A DNA stretch of 36,406 nt, taken from Thermoplasmata archaeon. Lineage in GTDB: Archaea > Thermoplasmatota > Thermoplasmata > Thermoplasmatales > ARK-15. The position numbers were made by a program, and so were the translations under genes. Positions 17,082 to 30,879 of this stretch are shown piece after piece (position 1 is the first letter of the stretch; each line of letters starts with the position of its first letter). Location: NCBI GenBank assembly GCA_038729465.1, contig JAVYRZ010000010.1, positions 1 to 36,406 on the forward strand. The letters are read 5' to 3'. The notes under the pieces were generated by a model. The model had not been told where the DNA came from. It saw only the letters and a program-made list of their open reading frames with translations, and made no database searches.

Positions 17082-18014
17082 TTATGGTTTTAGCTCTTTT
17101 TTGATTGCTTTTACTTCTTCACCTGAAGGATGGTATGGGATATTATACACTGCTTTACCGGGCCTTTCATTATAGTAAGGCCTGTTACAACCCTTGCAAC
17201 CAGAGGTCATAAATGCAATTCCTTCATTAATTATTTTATCAAGGTTTTCAAATACAATGTTTTTAAGCATGTTGTTTTCAAACTCAAAATTTTGGATCTT
17301 TGCATCGTAATTTTCTATAAGGTACCTTGCCAGCTGCACTTTTCTGTATCTGTTCAGGTTCGGTGCCTCCAAGTTCAAATTTCTGTTGACCGGAGTATAA
17401 GCGAAAAGTGCAATGCTGATCTCTGCATCTTTTAGTCTTAACATCAATTTAATCAAGTCTCTGTCATTTTCTCCGAGCCCTACAATAAGGTGTGTGTTCA
17501 CATGCTCAAATATTTTTTTGGCATTTAAAAGTGCGTTCCAGTGTTCTTCCCAAGTAAACCTATTACCTACCATACGTCCTTTGTATTTTTCAAACAGTGG
17601 TGGTGTGGCAGCATCAAGGGCAAAGCTGATCGTGTCTACATAATCTCTGAACAGGATCATTGATGCATTGGAGATTGGAGTTATCGAAATGGAGATTGGC
17701 ACGTTCAAATTTTTCAACCTGCTCAAAAATTCAAGAAGCTCTTTCTCTACACCGAGATAATCTAAAGTCTGAACACAGATCCTAGCTAATTTGCTCACTC
17801 TTAATTTCTCTATTACCAGATCTGTATCATATGAGAACCATGGTACTCTAGAAAGCATATTTTCTTGCGCGTGAGAATATGCCTGCGCACAAAAAGAGCA
17901 ATTTGAATTACATTTTTCACCAAACATTATGTATATTGTGGATACTGGAAAATTCAAGTTACCAGGCTTGAGACCCAGGTATATAGCAGATGCTAACGAT
18001 AATTTAACATTCAT
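17082..18014 (-). CDS. Radical SAM protein, biotin synthase-related (LipS-like candidate)
   Basis: This 310-residue radical SAM enzyme carries CNSNCSFCAQ (C-x3-C-x2-C) near residue 35 for the catalytic [4Fe-4S] cluster, followed by a TIM-barrel-like pattern. The C-terminal GCKGCNRPYYNERP adds a second Cys pair that could hold an auxiliary cluster. The overall look is biotin synthase-related. Archaeal two-part lipoyl synthases (LipS1/LipS2) belong to this kind of protein and would use an auxiliary cluster as sulfur donor. That match is a suggestion, not shown by the sequence. It is divergent from the ModE-Nudix gene and followed by the nitrilase gene. Confidence 0.8.
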   Translation of the reverse strand: MNVKLSLASAIYLGLKPGNLNFPVSTIYIMFGEKCNSNCSFCAQAYSHAQENMLSRVPWFSYDTDLVIEKLRVSKLARICVQTLDYLGVEKELLEFLSRLKNLNVPISISITPISNASMILFRDYVDTISFALDAATPPLFEKYKGRMVGNRFTWEEHWNALLNAKKIFEHVNTHLIVGLGENDRDLIKLMLRLKDAEISIALFAYTPVNRNLNLEAPNLNRYRKVQLARYLIENYDAKIQNFEFENNMLKNIVFENLDKIINEGIAFMTSGCKGCNRPYYNERPGKAVYNIPYHPSGEEVKAIKKELKP

Positions 18015-18109
18015 TTCACCCAGATATCGAAACCAATTATTAAAAATATTTGATTTTGAATTTAAAAAAGTTATAAATATGCAATTTTTATATATTCTTC
18101 TGGTAGAGT

Positions 18110-18811
18110 ATGAATATAAAATTTAAGATCTGGCTAGAGCACGATAATAGGTACGTTTTAGGAGAGGGTTCTTATGCGCTTTTAAAAAAAATAGATGAGC
18201 TAAAAAACTTAAAAGCTGCAGCAGATTCACTAAAAATGTCATATCGTTATGCTTGGGGGGTAATAAAGAAGATCGAAACTGCATATCAGCAGAAAGTTGT
18301 AATCGCTGAAAGAGGGGGAATTGGAAGAGGAAACACAAAGTTAACTGCACAAGGCCTAAGTTTAATTAATGATTATGAAAAATACTTTAACATTTTTACA
18401 TATTATTCAACCAGGCCATACAAATTACCATCAGTTGCTGTAGATGGAATACTTATTATTAATGATAACATAACGCTTGTAAAGAGGAAAAATGAACCTT
18501 TTAAAGGTTATCTAGCGCTGCCGGGGGGATTTGTAGAATATGGAGAGAACTTAGAATCTGCGGTTGTGAGAGAGATCTTTGAGGAAATTGGAATAAAAGC
18601 TAGGGTTGAACGGTTACTTAACGTTTATTCAGATCCATATCGTGACCCGAGAGGGCATGTTATCTCTGCAGTATATGTATTGGAAGCAATTGGAGGATCT
18701 TTAAGAGCGGGTGATGATGCAGAGTCGGTGTTATTATTATCTAGGGACCAGATTCCAGTACTGGCATTTGATCACAATAAGATTATAGAATACTTTTTCA
18801 ACTCTAGATAA
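18110..18811 (+). CDS. ModE-type winged-helix domain fused to a Nudix domain
   Basis: This is a two-domain protein of 233 residues. Residues 1-95 look like the ModE N-terminal DNA-binding domain (GSYALLKKIDELKNLKAAA, then MSYRYAWGVIKKIE, and a GG-x-GRGNTKLTAQG wing). Residues 105-233 are a Nudix domain with an intact box at 140-162: GGFVEYGENLESAVVREIFE followed by EIG. The catalytic Glu residues are present, so hydrolysis of a nucleoside diphosphate derivative such as ADP-ribose is possible. The order is HTH first, opposite to NrtR regulators. It is probably a metabolite-sensing repressor, possibly of the divergent radical SAM gene. That role is inference. Confidence 0.88.
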   Translation: MNIKFKIWLEHDNRYVLGEGSYALLKKIDELKNLKAAADSLKMSYRYAWGVIKKIETAYQQKVVIAERGGIGRGNTKLTAQGLSLINDYEKYFNIFTYYSTRPYKLPSVAVDGILIINDNITLVKRKNEPFKGYLALPGGFVEYGENLESAVVREIFEEIGIKARVERLLNVYSDPYRDPRGHVISAVYVLEAIGGSLRAGDDAESVLLLSRDQIPVLAFDHNKIIEYFFNSR

Positions 18812-19025
18812 AGATTATGCTGTGCAACAATCGCATGGCTATTTTAGTATCTTTCTAACGCAAGATACATTATTCTTGCTCACATTTTTGATCTATTCAG
18901 GTATTCTTGTAGTTATTTGAACACTCTTTTATAAATTAAATCGATGAAAAATTATAGTAACAAAAAATAGAGACTGTATTTTGATAAGAATTTTTAAACG
19001 TTTTGAAAGTTAAAAAAATATTTTT

Positions 19026-19244
19026 TCACTCGATCTTGGTATTTATCCTGAAAATTACTCCTGTACCCTTTAGAGAAAGATAAAGCTTTGTAACTGTATC
19101 ATTATACTCTTGCTCACTGTCAAACTCTTTTACAAAATCAAACTGCCCAAATACTGACATAAAACCGCTCTCTTTTAAAATTTGTATGATCTCTAACGGA
19201 GATACGCCATCAGGACTAAAATATATTTTAACATATAATTTCAT
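19026..19244 (-). CDS. Small conserved-looking protein downstream of nusA
   Basis: This is a 72-residue product of unknown function. The alternation of beta-like (LYVKIYFS, GVIFRINTK) and helical (PLEIIQILKESG, EQEYNDTVTKLYLSL) stretches suggests a small ferredoxin-like alpha/beta fold. There are no cysteines or catalytic motifs. It follows nusA by 10 nt with its own AGGTGA-type ribosome-binding site just before the ATG, so it is the last gene of the RNA polymerase operon. A T run right behind its stop is a likely terminator. Confidence 0.65.
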   Translation of the reverse strand: MKLYVKIYFSPDGVSPLEIIQILKESGFMSVFGQFDFVKEFDSEQEYNDTVTKLYLSLKGTGVIFRINTKIE

Positions 19245-19254
19245 CCTCTCACCT

Positions 19255-19685
19255 TTATTGAATCTGGATGCTCTCTACTGGAAAATATCTATTCATCAGC
19301 TCTCTTGCAAGTTTCAGGTTTTTGCCATCCTTGCCTATGGCCCTTGCCTTTTCAGCCATGTTCACGTGTACCACTATGCTAAATTTTCCATTTGCATCGT
19401 CCATCTCCACGTTTGTTACTCTGAACCTATAAAAAAAGTTGCTTATAAATCGTTTTGGATCCATGCTATATTCAAGAACCCATATATTCTTGCCAAGCAT
19501 TTCTCTCACTTTCTGTATATTTGCACCGTTATTCTGAATCGCTTTTTGCAAACTTCCAGGAAATATAACAAACACAATTACGCTATCATCTTCCAATACA
19601 TCCATAACTTCTACTTTCGTGTTTGAGAAAAATACATTCATCATTCTCAATGAACGATCATCCAGTTTGATAGATCCCATACAAT

Positions 19686-19689
<4 letters not shown>
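19255..19689 (-). CDS. nusA: Archaeal NusA-like KH-domain transcription factor
   Basis: This is an archaeal short NusA of about 144 residues made of two KH domains without the bacterial N-terminal and S1 parts. The second KH loop reads KARAIGKDGKNLKLARELMN (G-x-D-G-x-N). The protein binds RNA and is thought to affect elongation or termination. The frame is open further upstream to 19767. The ATG at 19689 overlaps the rpl30e stop by 4 nt and gives the usual family length, so I chose it; the ATG at 19680 is a second option. It is part of the RNA polymerase operon, its normal archaeal location. Confidence 0.9.
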
Positions 19690-24203
<4,514 letters not shown>

Positions 24204-24207
<4 letters not shown>

Positions 24208-27200
24208 TTTAAATCACCCAACACCATTCTCATAACCACGCCAAGTGACATTACTTCATCTCTCATCAACTTAAATGCGTAGCTCGTTTCAATCATGTAT
24301 ATATTAGTTTTATTGCCACATACGGGACACCTTAAAGAACCTGTCTTTCGGTCAAATATTGCAACATGACCACAGTTGGGATTGCCGCATACGTAAAGTA
24401 ATGTTCCGTCTGATTGATCCAGTAATCGGTCTTTGATAACCATCGCCGCTCCATGCCCTATTAAAGTATCACGTTCCATCTCTCCAAACCTCAGTCCGCC
24501 CTGCCTGGATCTTCCTTCTGTAGGCTGCCTTGTCAAAATCTGCACCGGCCCACGAGATCTTGCATGGAATTTGCCACCAACCATATGGTGCAGTTTTTGA
24601 TAGTAAATTACCCCTGTGAATATTTCTGCTTCGAGCTTCTTACCAGTTATACCATCGTACATGATCTCTCTGCCATTATAATCAAACCCGTTTTCTTTTA
24701 ATGCATTTCTCAAAGCCTCTTCTGGCTCTCCAGAAAACACTGTGCCGTCTATAAACCTGCCTTCCATGGCCCCTACCTTACCTCCAATCATCTCTAACAG
24801 ATGCCCTATTGTTAATCTGGATGGTATTGCATGAGGATTTATTATCAAGTCTGGTATCACTCCATCCTCAGTAAATGGCAGGTCTTCCTGTGGCACTATG
24901 GCACCCAGCACACCTTTCTGCCCATGTCGCGACGCAAATTTATCACCAAGCTCTGGTATGCGTTCGTCTCTGACCTTCACTTTTACAAGCTTGTTTCCGT
25001 TCTCAGATGTTGTCAATATTACTCCATCCACAAAACCACTCTCTTCTGGCCTTATCGTTACTGATGATTCTCTCCTCTTTTGCGGAGAAATTATGTCGGT
25101 CTGTTCTTCCAAAAATCTGGGTGGAGATGTCTTGCCAATCAGCACCTCTCCCCCGCTAACAAATCGTTCTGGGGATATAATCCCATCTGTGTCCAAGAAA
25201 CGATATGCTTCCTCTGTCCTTACACCTTTTACATCAGGGCTAGGAATCTCAAATCGATCCATCTGACCACCCGGATACCTGCGCTCTTCTGATTGGTAAG
25301 TTCTGAAAAACGTACTTCTTCCAAGCCCTCTCTCAACCGCGGCTTTGTTCATTACCAGTGCATCCTGGATGTTATAACCCTGGTAGGATACTACCGCTAC
25401 CACAAAATTCTGACCTGATGGACGCTTTATGAATTTTGAAAATTCCATGCTCTTTGTTTTTAACAGTGGAACCTGAGGATAATGCAATAGATGCTCCCTA
25501 GTATCTGGCCGCATTCTGTAATTTGATGCAGGCAATCCCAGAGACTGTTTTGTCATTGCCGCTCCTAACGTAATTCTTGAAGACATATTATGCTCAGGAT
25601 AAGGAACCATGCCCGCTATCACACCCAGTATCAAAATAGGATCTATCTCTAAATGTGTATGCTCTTTATTCAGCAGTTTTTCAACTTTAAAAGTGCCTTT
25701 ACAGTAAGTGCACATTAGATCTATATTTTTCTCATCTTTACCTGGATTTTGCCAGATCGCATCATTTCTGCTTAAAATATGCCCGCATTTCGGGCATTTT
25801 GGTGGCACATTATATGGGTATACTGCAATAAAAGCGTTATCTTCTTCATCAGCATCGACCCACTCTATCACGCTCTCTTTCAATAGGTCTGCAATGGTTT
25901 TCTTGCCACTTTGCAACATCTCCTGGTGTTTATGTGTGTAAAGTATCGATCCATCTTTTACTATAAACAAAGGTCTTCTTATGCGACCTTTATCTGCATT
26001 GATCATAAGCTCGTTTGTGATACTATCATATCTCATGTTGATGTTATGAGACAGATCGCCATATCTGCGCTTTTCTTTAAGATAGTTCAATAGTTCAATA
26101 GGATCTTCATAAAACCCTACTAGATCACCGTTTAAATACACTCTTGCAAGCTTTCCAGTATCATGAGCTATCATTTTCAGACCTTTATCATTCAACTCCT
26201 TTTTTATTGGTTCTATAGGCGTGTCTTCAGAAATATCTATGATTAAAGCTGCGTTTTTTACAAGCCCGCAATTCTGACCTTCAGGCGTTTCATTGGGGCA
26301 TAACCGACCCCACTGTGTAGGATGTAAGTCTCTGGCCTCAAAGTGAGGCTGGGACCTTGTGAGAGGTGAGGTGATCCTTCTCAGATGGCTGATCATGCTT
26401 AGATAGGATGTTCGATCTAACAATTGTGATACCCCCGTCCTTCCTCCAACCCAGTTTCCGGTTGCCATCGCATGCAATATTTTCTGGGTAAGGACATCTT
26501 GCCGCACTGCAGCACGAAGCTTGATCATCCCCTTCTTTCGATTGTAAGTCCTTTCTAAATGATATTTCAGGTCTTTCAATAATGATTCAAAAGCATCTCT
26601 AAAGAGCTCTTCTAATAGGTCTCCTGCGAGCTTTAATCGCTTATTGGATAGATTATCTTTATCGTCTTCAGACCTCAAATTAAAATGCAGTTCTAATGCC
26701 ATTCTGGCCATTCTGCCTAGATAAAGTGCTTTTTTAAGGCGATCTGATGGTTTGTCTCCCAGATGTGGTAATAGGGACTTGTCTAGTATCTGCGAGATCC
26801 TTTTTTCACGGTATTCTTTAGCCTGTCCTGCCGCAAATCTTTTTTCGAGATAGCTAATCGCATCATTGGTGCTCATTATCCCTTCATCAATGTACCCTTT
26901 TTCACGCTCACAATCTTCAATGTTTGCCAGAACAATAGGGCCCATCTTTTCGTTGCTTACTATCGCATTATAGATCTCTTCATCCTTCTCCATCCCAAGC
27001 GCTTTCATCAGTATTATTAATGATAAAGAGCCGGATATGACTGGTATAGAAACTAACATCATACCATCCAGTTTCTTCTCAACGGTAATTAAAGATCTGT
27101 ACCCTTCCACTTGCGAAAATATCTTGGCTACTTCCACCGTAGTATCGTATTTGTCCTCTTTTTCTACCAGTACTCGATTCGGTGCCAGATCTTCAAGTGT

Positions 27201-27827
27201 CACTAATACTCGCTCAGTTCCTGACACTATAAAATATCCACCCGGGTCTTCAGGGTCTTCCTTCAGAAACTGCAGCTTTTTTTCATAGCTGTCGTTTTTG
27301 GATATTGCCGCCGGTTTTTTAGCATATTCATCTTGCAGATAATCATCAATATTTTTTTCATTTAAAACGCAAACTTTAGACTTTATCATTATCGGTATAT
27401 CGCCGATCTTAACTTCTTCTGCCTCTTTAGTTATCGTTTCATTCGTCTTTTCATCAATATCAATTTCCTGAAAAGTTATGAACAGCTCACCACTGTATGT
27501 AAAATCCCTGATTCTCGCCTCCATGGGTGTCTTTATTCTGTTAAAATCAGAGCCCCCTCTGCCGGCGGACATCACAAACTTTACTGTAGGCCGGTCTGGA
27601 TTTTCTTTGTCTCTCCCAAACCTTATTTTTATTATCTTACCACTGGTCTTGCTCTTGTCTAAGGTTAACTCGCCAGGTATGTCTTCATCGGAGATCTTAG
27701 TACTGTCTATTATGTGCTGTAACACATTTTCAACATTGTCTGCCGATGGAATAAAACTATTATACGAAGCTATCTGATGATTTACTATACTTCTTTCTCT
27801 AAAGAACGCATCAATTACATTTTTCAT
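24204..27827 (-). CDS. rpoB: RNA polymerase subunit B (unsplit)
   Basis: The second-largest subunit is encoded as one 1207-residue chain. Methanogens and haloarchaea split it into B'' and B', while Thermoplasmatales and Crenarchaeota keep it whole. Landmarks are the fork region [20 protein letters not shown], then [20 protein letters not shown], the [21 protein letters not shown] segment, [15 protein letters not shown], and zinc ribbons (CPKCGH with CTYCKG in the middle; CGNPNCGH with CPVCGN at the C-terminus). An AAGGTG site lies about 12 nt before the ATG. It is the largest gene in the polymerase operon. Confidence 0.97.
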
Positions 27828-27870
27828 ATTTTAATACACCTTTTTAATTTTATTTTTTTAAAATAGCTGG

Positions 27871-28125
27871 TTACTGTTCAACTACAGTTCTATAAACTAT
27901 AGTCTTCCCGGCCACAGTGCTGTCCCGTATTATCTTTACAATTCGTCCAGACTCTATCGGCCCATAAATTTTTTCAAGTATCTTTACCGCTGGATCAGAT
28001 CTATAAATTTTCGGCAGTAAACTCTTATCAACTGATAGTTCTTGAAGTATCTTTTCTTCCTCCTCTCGGGGAACTAAATAATGTTCAGGAACTAATTCAT
28101 GTTCTAGGACATTAAATTTTTTCAT
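27871..28125 (-). CDS. rpoH: RNA polymerase subunit H
   Basis: This is the 84-residue archaeal equivalent of eukaryotic RPB5's C-terminal domain. NVLEHELVPEHYLVPREEE and KIYRSDPAVKILEK are the family hallmarks. It sits at the jaw of the polymerase and contacts downstream DNA. An AGGAG site precedes the ATG. It opens the protein-coding part of the operon, 27 nt after the tRNA-Lys gene on the same strand and 43 nt before rpoB. Confidence 0.95.
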   Translation of the reverse strand: MKKFNVLEHELVPEHYLVPREEEEKILQELSVDKSLLPKIYRSDPAVKILEKIYGPIESGRIVKIIRDSTVAGKTIVYRTVVEQ

Positions 28126-28152
28126 ATTATTATTACTCCTTTAAACTTATTA

Positions 28153-28226
28153 CGGGTCCGAGGGGATTTGAACCCCCGGCCACCTGGTTAAAAGCCAGAT
28201 GCTCTACCGTACTGAGCTACGGACCC
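28153..28226 (-). tRNA. tRNA-Lys (anticodon UUU)
   Basis: On the minus strand a complete cloverleaf can be folded. The acceptor stem GGGTCCG pairs with CGGACCC, with discriminator G and no encoded CCA. The D arm is GCTC/GAGC. The anticodon stem TCTGG/CCAGG encloses CTTTTAA with anticodon TTT. The T arm GGGGG-TTCAAAT-CCCCT includes one G-U pair. There is no intron. It lies directly upstream of rpoH and may share its transcript. Confidence 0.96.
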
Positions 28227-28266
28227 AGCTATTTTTAATTGAATGCTTTTTCATACATACATAAGT

Positions 28267-28278
28267 ATCATATAAATT
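28267..28278 (-). promoter_or_regulatory. Candidate TATA box for tRNA-Lys and the RNA polymerase operon
   Basis: AAATTTATATGA on the minus strand would start transcription around 28246, about 20 nt before the tRNA. The 27-nt gap between the tRNA and rpoH has no room for a separate promoter, except one inside the tRNA. Confidence 0.4.
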
Positions 28279-28397
28279 TTATGGTGTTTTATGGCTTTAA
28301 ACAGCAATTGACAAAGTACCCTGATTTTCACATTTTTGGTCATAAAACACGCAGTTTAAAGTATCTGGATATAAAAGCGAAAAATACATTAAATTTA

Positions 28398-29381
28398 TCA
28401 CTCTTTACCAAACCGGTCAAGGATCTCAATACCATTTTCTCTTACTAAAATATGGTTTTTAACTCTTATCCCACCTCTGTTATGTATATATATTCCAGGT
28501 TCTAAAGTAAATATCATGTTCCTCTCTAATATATCTGATGTACCGGGATAGATCATTGGCTTGTAAAAGCCACCAAGTGCATGGCCAGTGTAATGTTCAT
28601 ACTCAAATCCTTTCCTCTTTAATCTGGATCGTATAAAATCATCAAGATTCTGCATTTCAGAGCCAGGGAAAAGCATCGAGGTAGCAGATTGCAGTACATC
28701 GTTCAGAAAATTCAGTTTTTCTGCCCAAAAACTATCAAAATTCGTGAATATCATTCTGCCAATAGAGCCAGAATAGCCTCTGTATACTGGAGCAGTATCT
28801 ATTAAAATCATCTCGTTTTCTTCAAGCCTCTTTTCCGATGCAACACCCATTGGATATGCTGTTCTTTTCCCAAACAATACGACCGTAGGATAAAGATAAT
28901 GATCAATTCCTAACTTTTCCAAGTTAAAATCAATTTCTGCCTTTACCTCATATTCACGCAATCCTATTTTTATTGATTCTACAGCCTTGTTCAAAGATAT
29001 ATCAATTTTTTCAGTCAGCTCTCTGAATACTTTCAGATCTTCTTCCATTGGTTTTTTAAGTATGTCGCTTAATATATCCGTAATATCGAAAGTCTCTTTA
29101 AAAATATGCTTTGTTGCATAAACCCTGCCTCTTATCAGTTTTTTCAGCTCCATTTCTGGATCTTTAGTAATAATTATGTCGTGATTCAATCTCAAATTTT
29201 CAAGCTCTTCTTCAAAGACCTTGTGAGCTATTATTTTGATGTCCGCGCCTGTTACTAAAAGATAGCTTAAACTTTTCGTGCCCAAAAATTTCAATAGCTC
29301 TGGGGCCTCAGAGTCTATAACTGCAACATCATCTTTTAATTTTCTTTGTAACAATCTCAATCTTATATCATTAGGGTCCAT
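28398..29381 (-). CDS. M24 (Xaa-Pro dipeptidase-like) pita-bread protein lacking two metal ligands
   Basis: The 327-residue product has a small N-terminal creatinase-like domain (about 1-110) and a C-terminal M24 domain. Of the five dinuclear metal ligands, Asp195 (MILIDTAPVY), His267 (YTGHALGGF) and Glu294 (FTLEPGIYI) are present. The second Asp, expected 11 residues after the first, is Ser206 (GYSGSIGRM). The last Glu (normally R-x-E-D) is Lys308 (RVKNHIL). Peptidase activity is therefore doubtful; a binding role is possible. I set the start at the MDPND codon, 27 nt after a TATA box. The frame is open upstream to 29471, but those codons are hydrophobic and promoter-overlapping. Confidence 0.82.
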   Translation of the reverse strand: MDPNDIRLRLLQRKLKDDVAVIDSEAPELLKFLGTKSLSYLLVTGADIKIIAHKVFEEELENLRLNHDIIITKDPEMELKKLIRGRVYATKHIFKETFDITDILSDILKKPMEEDLKVFRELTEKIDISLNKAVESIKIGLREYEVKAEIDFNLEKLGIDHYLYPTVVLFGKRTAYPMGVASEKRLEENEMILIDTAPVYRGYSGSIGRMIFTNFDSFWAEKLNFLNDVLQSATSMLFPGSEMQNLDDFIRSRLKRKGFEYEHYTGHALGGFYKPMIYPGTSDILERNMIFTLEPGIYIHNRGGIRVKNHILVRENGIEILDRFGKE

Positions 29382-29402
29382 CAAAAATAGAATAAAAATA
29401 AA

Positions 29403-29413
29403 AAGTATAAAAA
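29403..29413 (-). promoter_or_regulatory. TATA box for the M24 gene
   Basis: TTTTTATACTT on the minus strand is centred 27 nt before the ATG at 29381, in the gap behind the malic enzyme stop. It decides the short start for the M24 gene. Confidence 0.55.
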
Positions 29414-29419
29414 TGTTGG

Positions 29420-30778
29420 TTATTTTATAAAGTTTCCAACCTTTCTGATACAATTGCTGTCTAGCATGCATTTAATCTTCATTTTTGCGCTATCTATGTT
29501 TATAGATGCATCGTTAAACAGCTCGTCATGGCTCTTCTTTATTCTTGCCACACCCTGATCTATTGCCTTTTCGGCCACTGCTGTTGCTTCTCTCGCAAAC
29601 AAATATGAATTTTCCATTGTTGGAACAATATAATCCTCTCTCAGGCCCTCTTCCTCCGCAACTGATGCTATTGCCATGCTTGCGGCTATTGCCATCTCAT
29701 CAGTGATCGTTTTTGCTCTGACATCAAGTGTACCTCTGAAAATCCCAGGAAAACCTATAGAGTTATTAAGCTGATTTGGAAAGTCAGATCTGCCAGTGCC
29801 AATGATTTTTGCACCTGCTTCTTTTGCTTCCCAAGGCCATATTTCAGGAACTGGGTTTGCCACCGCAAACACGATAGAATCCTTATTCATTTTAGAGACC
29901 CATTCTTTCTTAATAACGTTTGGCCCAGACTTAGATGCTGCAATCATAACATCAACACCTATCATCGCTTCTGCCATATCTCCAGCTCTGTTCTCTCCAT
30001 TTGTTATCTGCGCGTATTCCCATTTGTAAGGATTATTGCGAGCCTCATTTTCCAAGTCTTTTCTATGCACGTTTAAAATTCCTTTACTGTCCACCAAAAT
30101 TATATTCTTTGGGTTAGCACCTACTTTTATCAATATTCTTGTAAGTGCTATGTTCGCAGCGCCTGCTCCTACTATTGTTATCGTTGCATCTTTAATTTTT
30201 CTGTTTGTCAATTTAAGCGCGTTAATAACACCTGCCAACACTACGGATGCTGTGCCTTGCTGGTCGTCATGCCATACAGGTATGTCCAACTCGGCCCTGA
30301 GTCTCTCTAGTATATGAAAACATTTTGGAGTTGCCATATCTTCTAAATTTATGCCCCCAAATGTTGGAGCAATCGTCTTAACAGTCTTTATGATCTCTTC
30401 TGGATCTTGTGTATTTAACATTATAGGAAACGCGTCAACGCCACCTAGATACTTGAAAAGTAAAGCTTTACCTTCCATAACCGGCAGTCCAGCCAGTGGC
30501 CCTATATTTCCCAGGCCAAGAACTCTTGACCCATCAGATACTATCGCAACATTGTTCCATTTATTGGTATATTCATATACCTTGTCAGGATCTTTAGCAA
30601 TTTCTTTACATGGTTCGGCGACCCCCGGTGTGTACCATACACTGAAATCTTGGTAATCAGTAATTGAACATTTTGGCATTACCTCAATCTTCCCTTTAAA
30701 GAACGAATGCCATGAGTTTGCTTTCTTTGCGGGTTCATTCGCTTTTCTTTCCAGTTCTTCTACATTTTGGTTGTACAT
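29420..30778 (-). CDS. Malic enzyme (NAD(P)-dependent, decarboxylating)
   Basis: This is a short-form malic enzyme of 452 residues from the ATG at 30778. WYTPGVAEPCKEI holds the catalytic Tyr. VWHDDQQGTASVVLAGVINA contains the metal-binding DDQQGT segment. The Rossmann motif IVGAGAANIALTRIL binds the dinucleotide. It converts malate to pyruvate and CO2 in the cytoplasm, supplying NAD(P)H and linking the citric acid cycle to pyruvate. The frame can be read from a TTG three codons earlier, but the ATG fits better with a TATA element at 30807-30815. It lies between the SRP RNA and the M24 gene. Confidence 0.93.
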   Translation of the reverse strand: MYNQNVEELERKANEPAKKANSWHSFFKGKIEVMPKCSITDYQDFSVWYTPGVAEPCKEIAKDPDKVYEYTNKWNNVAIVSDGSRVLGLGNIGPLAGLPVMEGKALLFKYLGGVDAFPIMLNTQDPEEIIKTVKTIAPTFGGINLEDMATPKCFHILERLRAELDIPVWHDDQQGTASVVLAGVINALKLTNRKIKDATITIVGAGAANIALTRILIKVGANPKNIILVDSKGILNVHRKDLENEARNNPYKWEYAQITNGENRAGDMAEAMIGVDVMIAASKSGPNVIKKEWVSKMNKDSIVFAVANPVPEIWPWEAKEAGAKIIGTGRSDFPNQLNNSIGFPGIFRGTLDVRAKTITDEMAIAASMAIASVAEEEGLREDYIVPTMENSYLFAREATAVAEKAIDQGVARIKKSHDELFNDASINIDSAKMKIKCMLDSNCIRKVGNFIK

Positions 30779-30806
30779 ATTTATCAAAACAGTAATAGCA
30801 AATTCT

Positions 30807-30815
30807 TATTTAAAA
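30807..30815 (-). promoter_or_regulatory. TATA box for malic enzyme
   Basis: TTTTAAATA on the minus strand is about 33 nt before the ATG at 30778. It predicts a start near 30785 and a very short leader. Confidence 0.45.
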
Positions 30816-30879
30816 TTGACGAGTTTTTTTTTAAGTTGACGATTTCTTTTTCAAAATGTATAAAAATATAATTAAAAAG

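Noticed and set aside
29382-29471. Thirty-codon N-terminal extension of the M24 gene
   Set aside because: Hydrophobic, overlaps the malic enzyme end and its own TATA box; a start at 29381 fits leaderless transcription.
30779-30787. TTG start for malic enzyme
   Set aside because: An ATG three codons later is the more usual start and fits the TATA element equally well.
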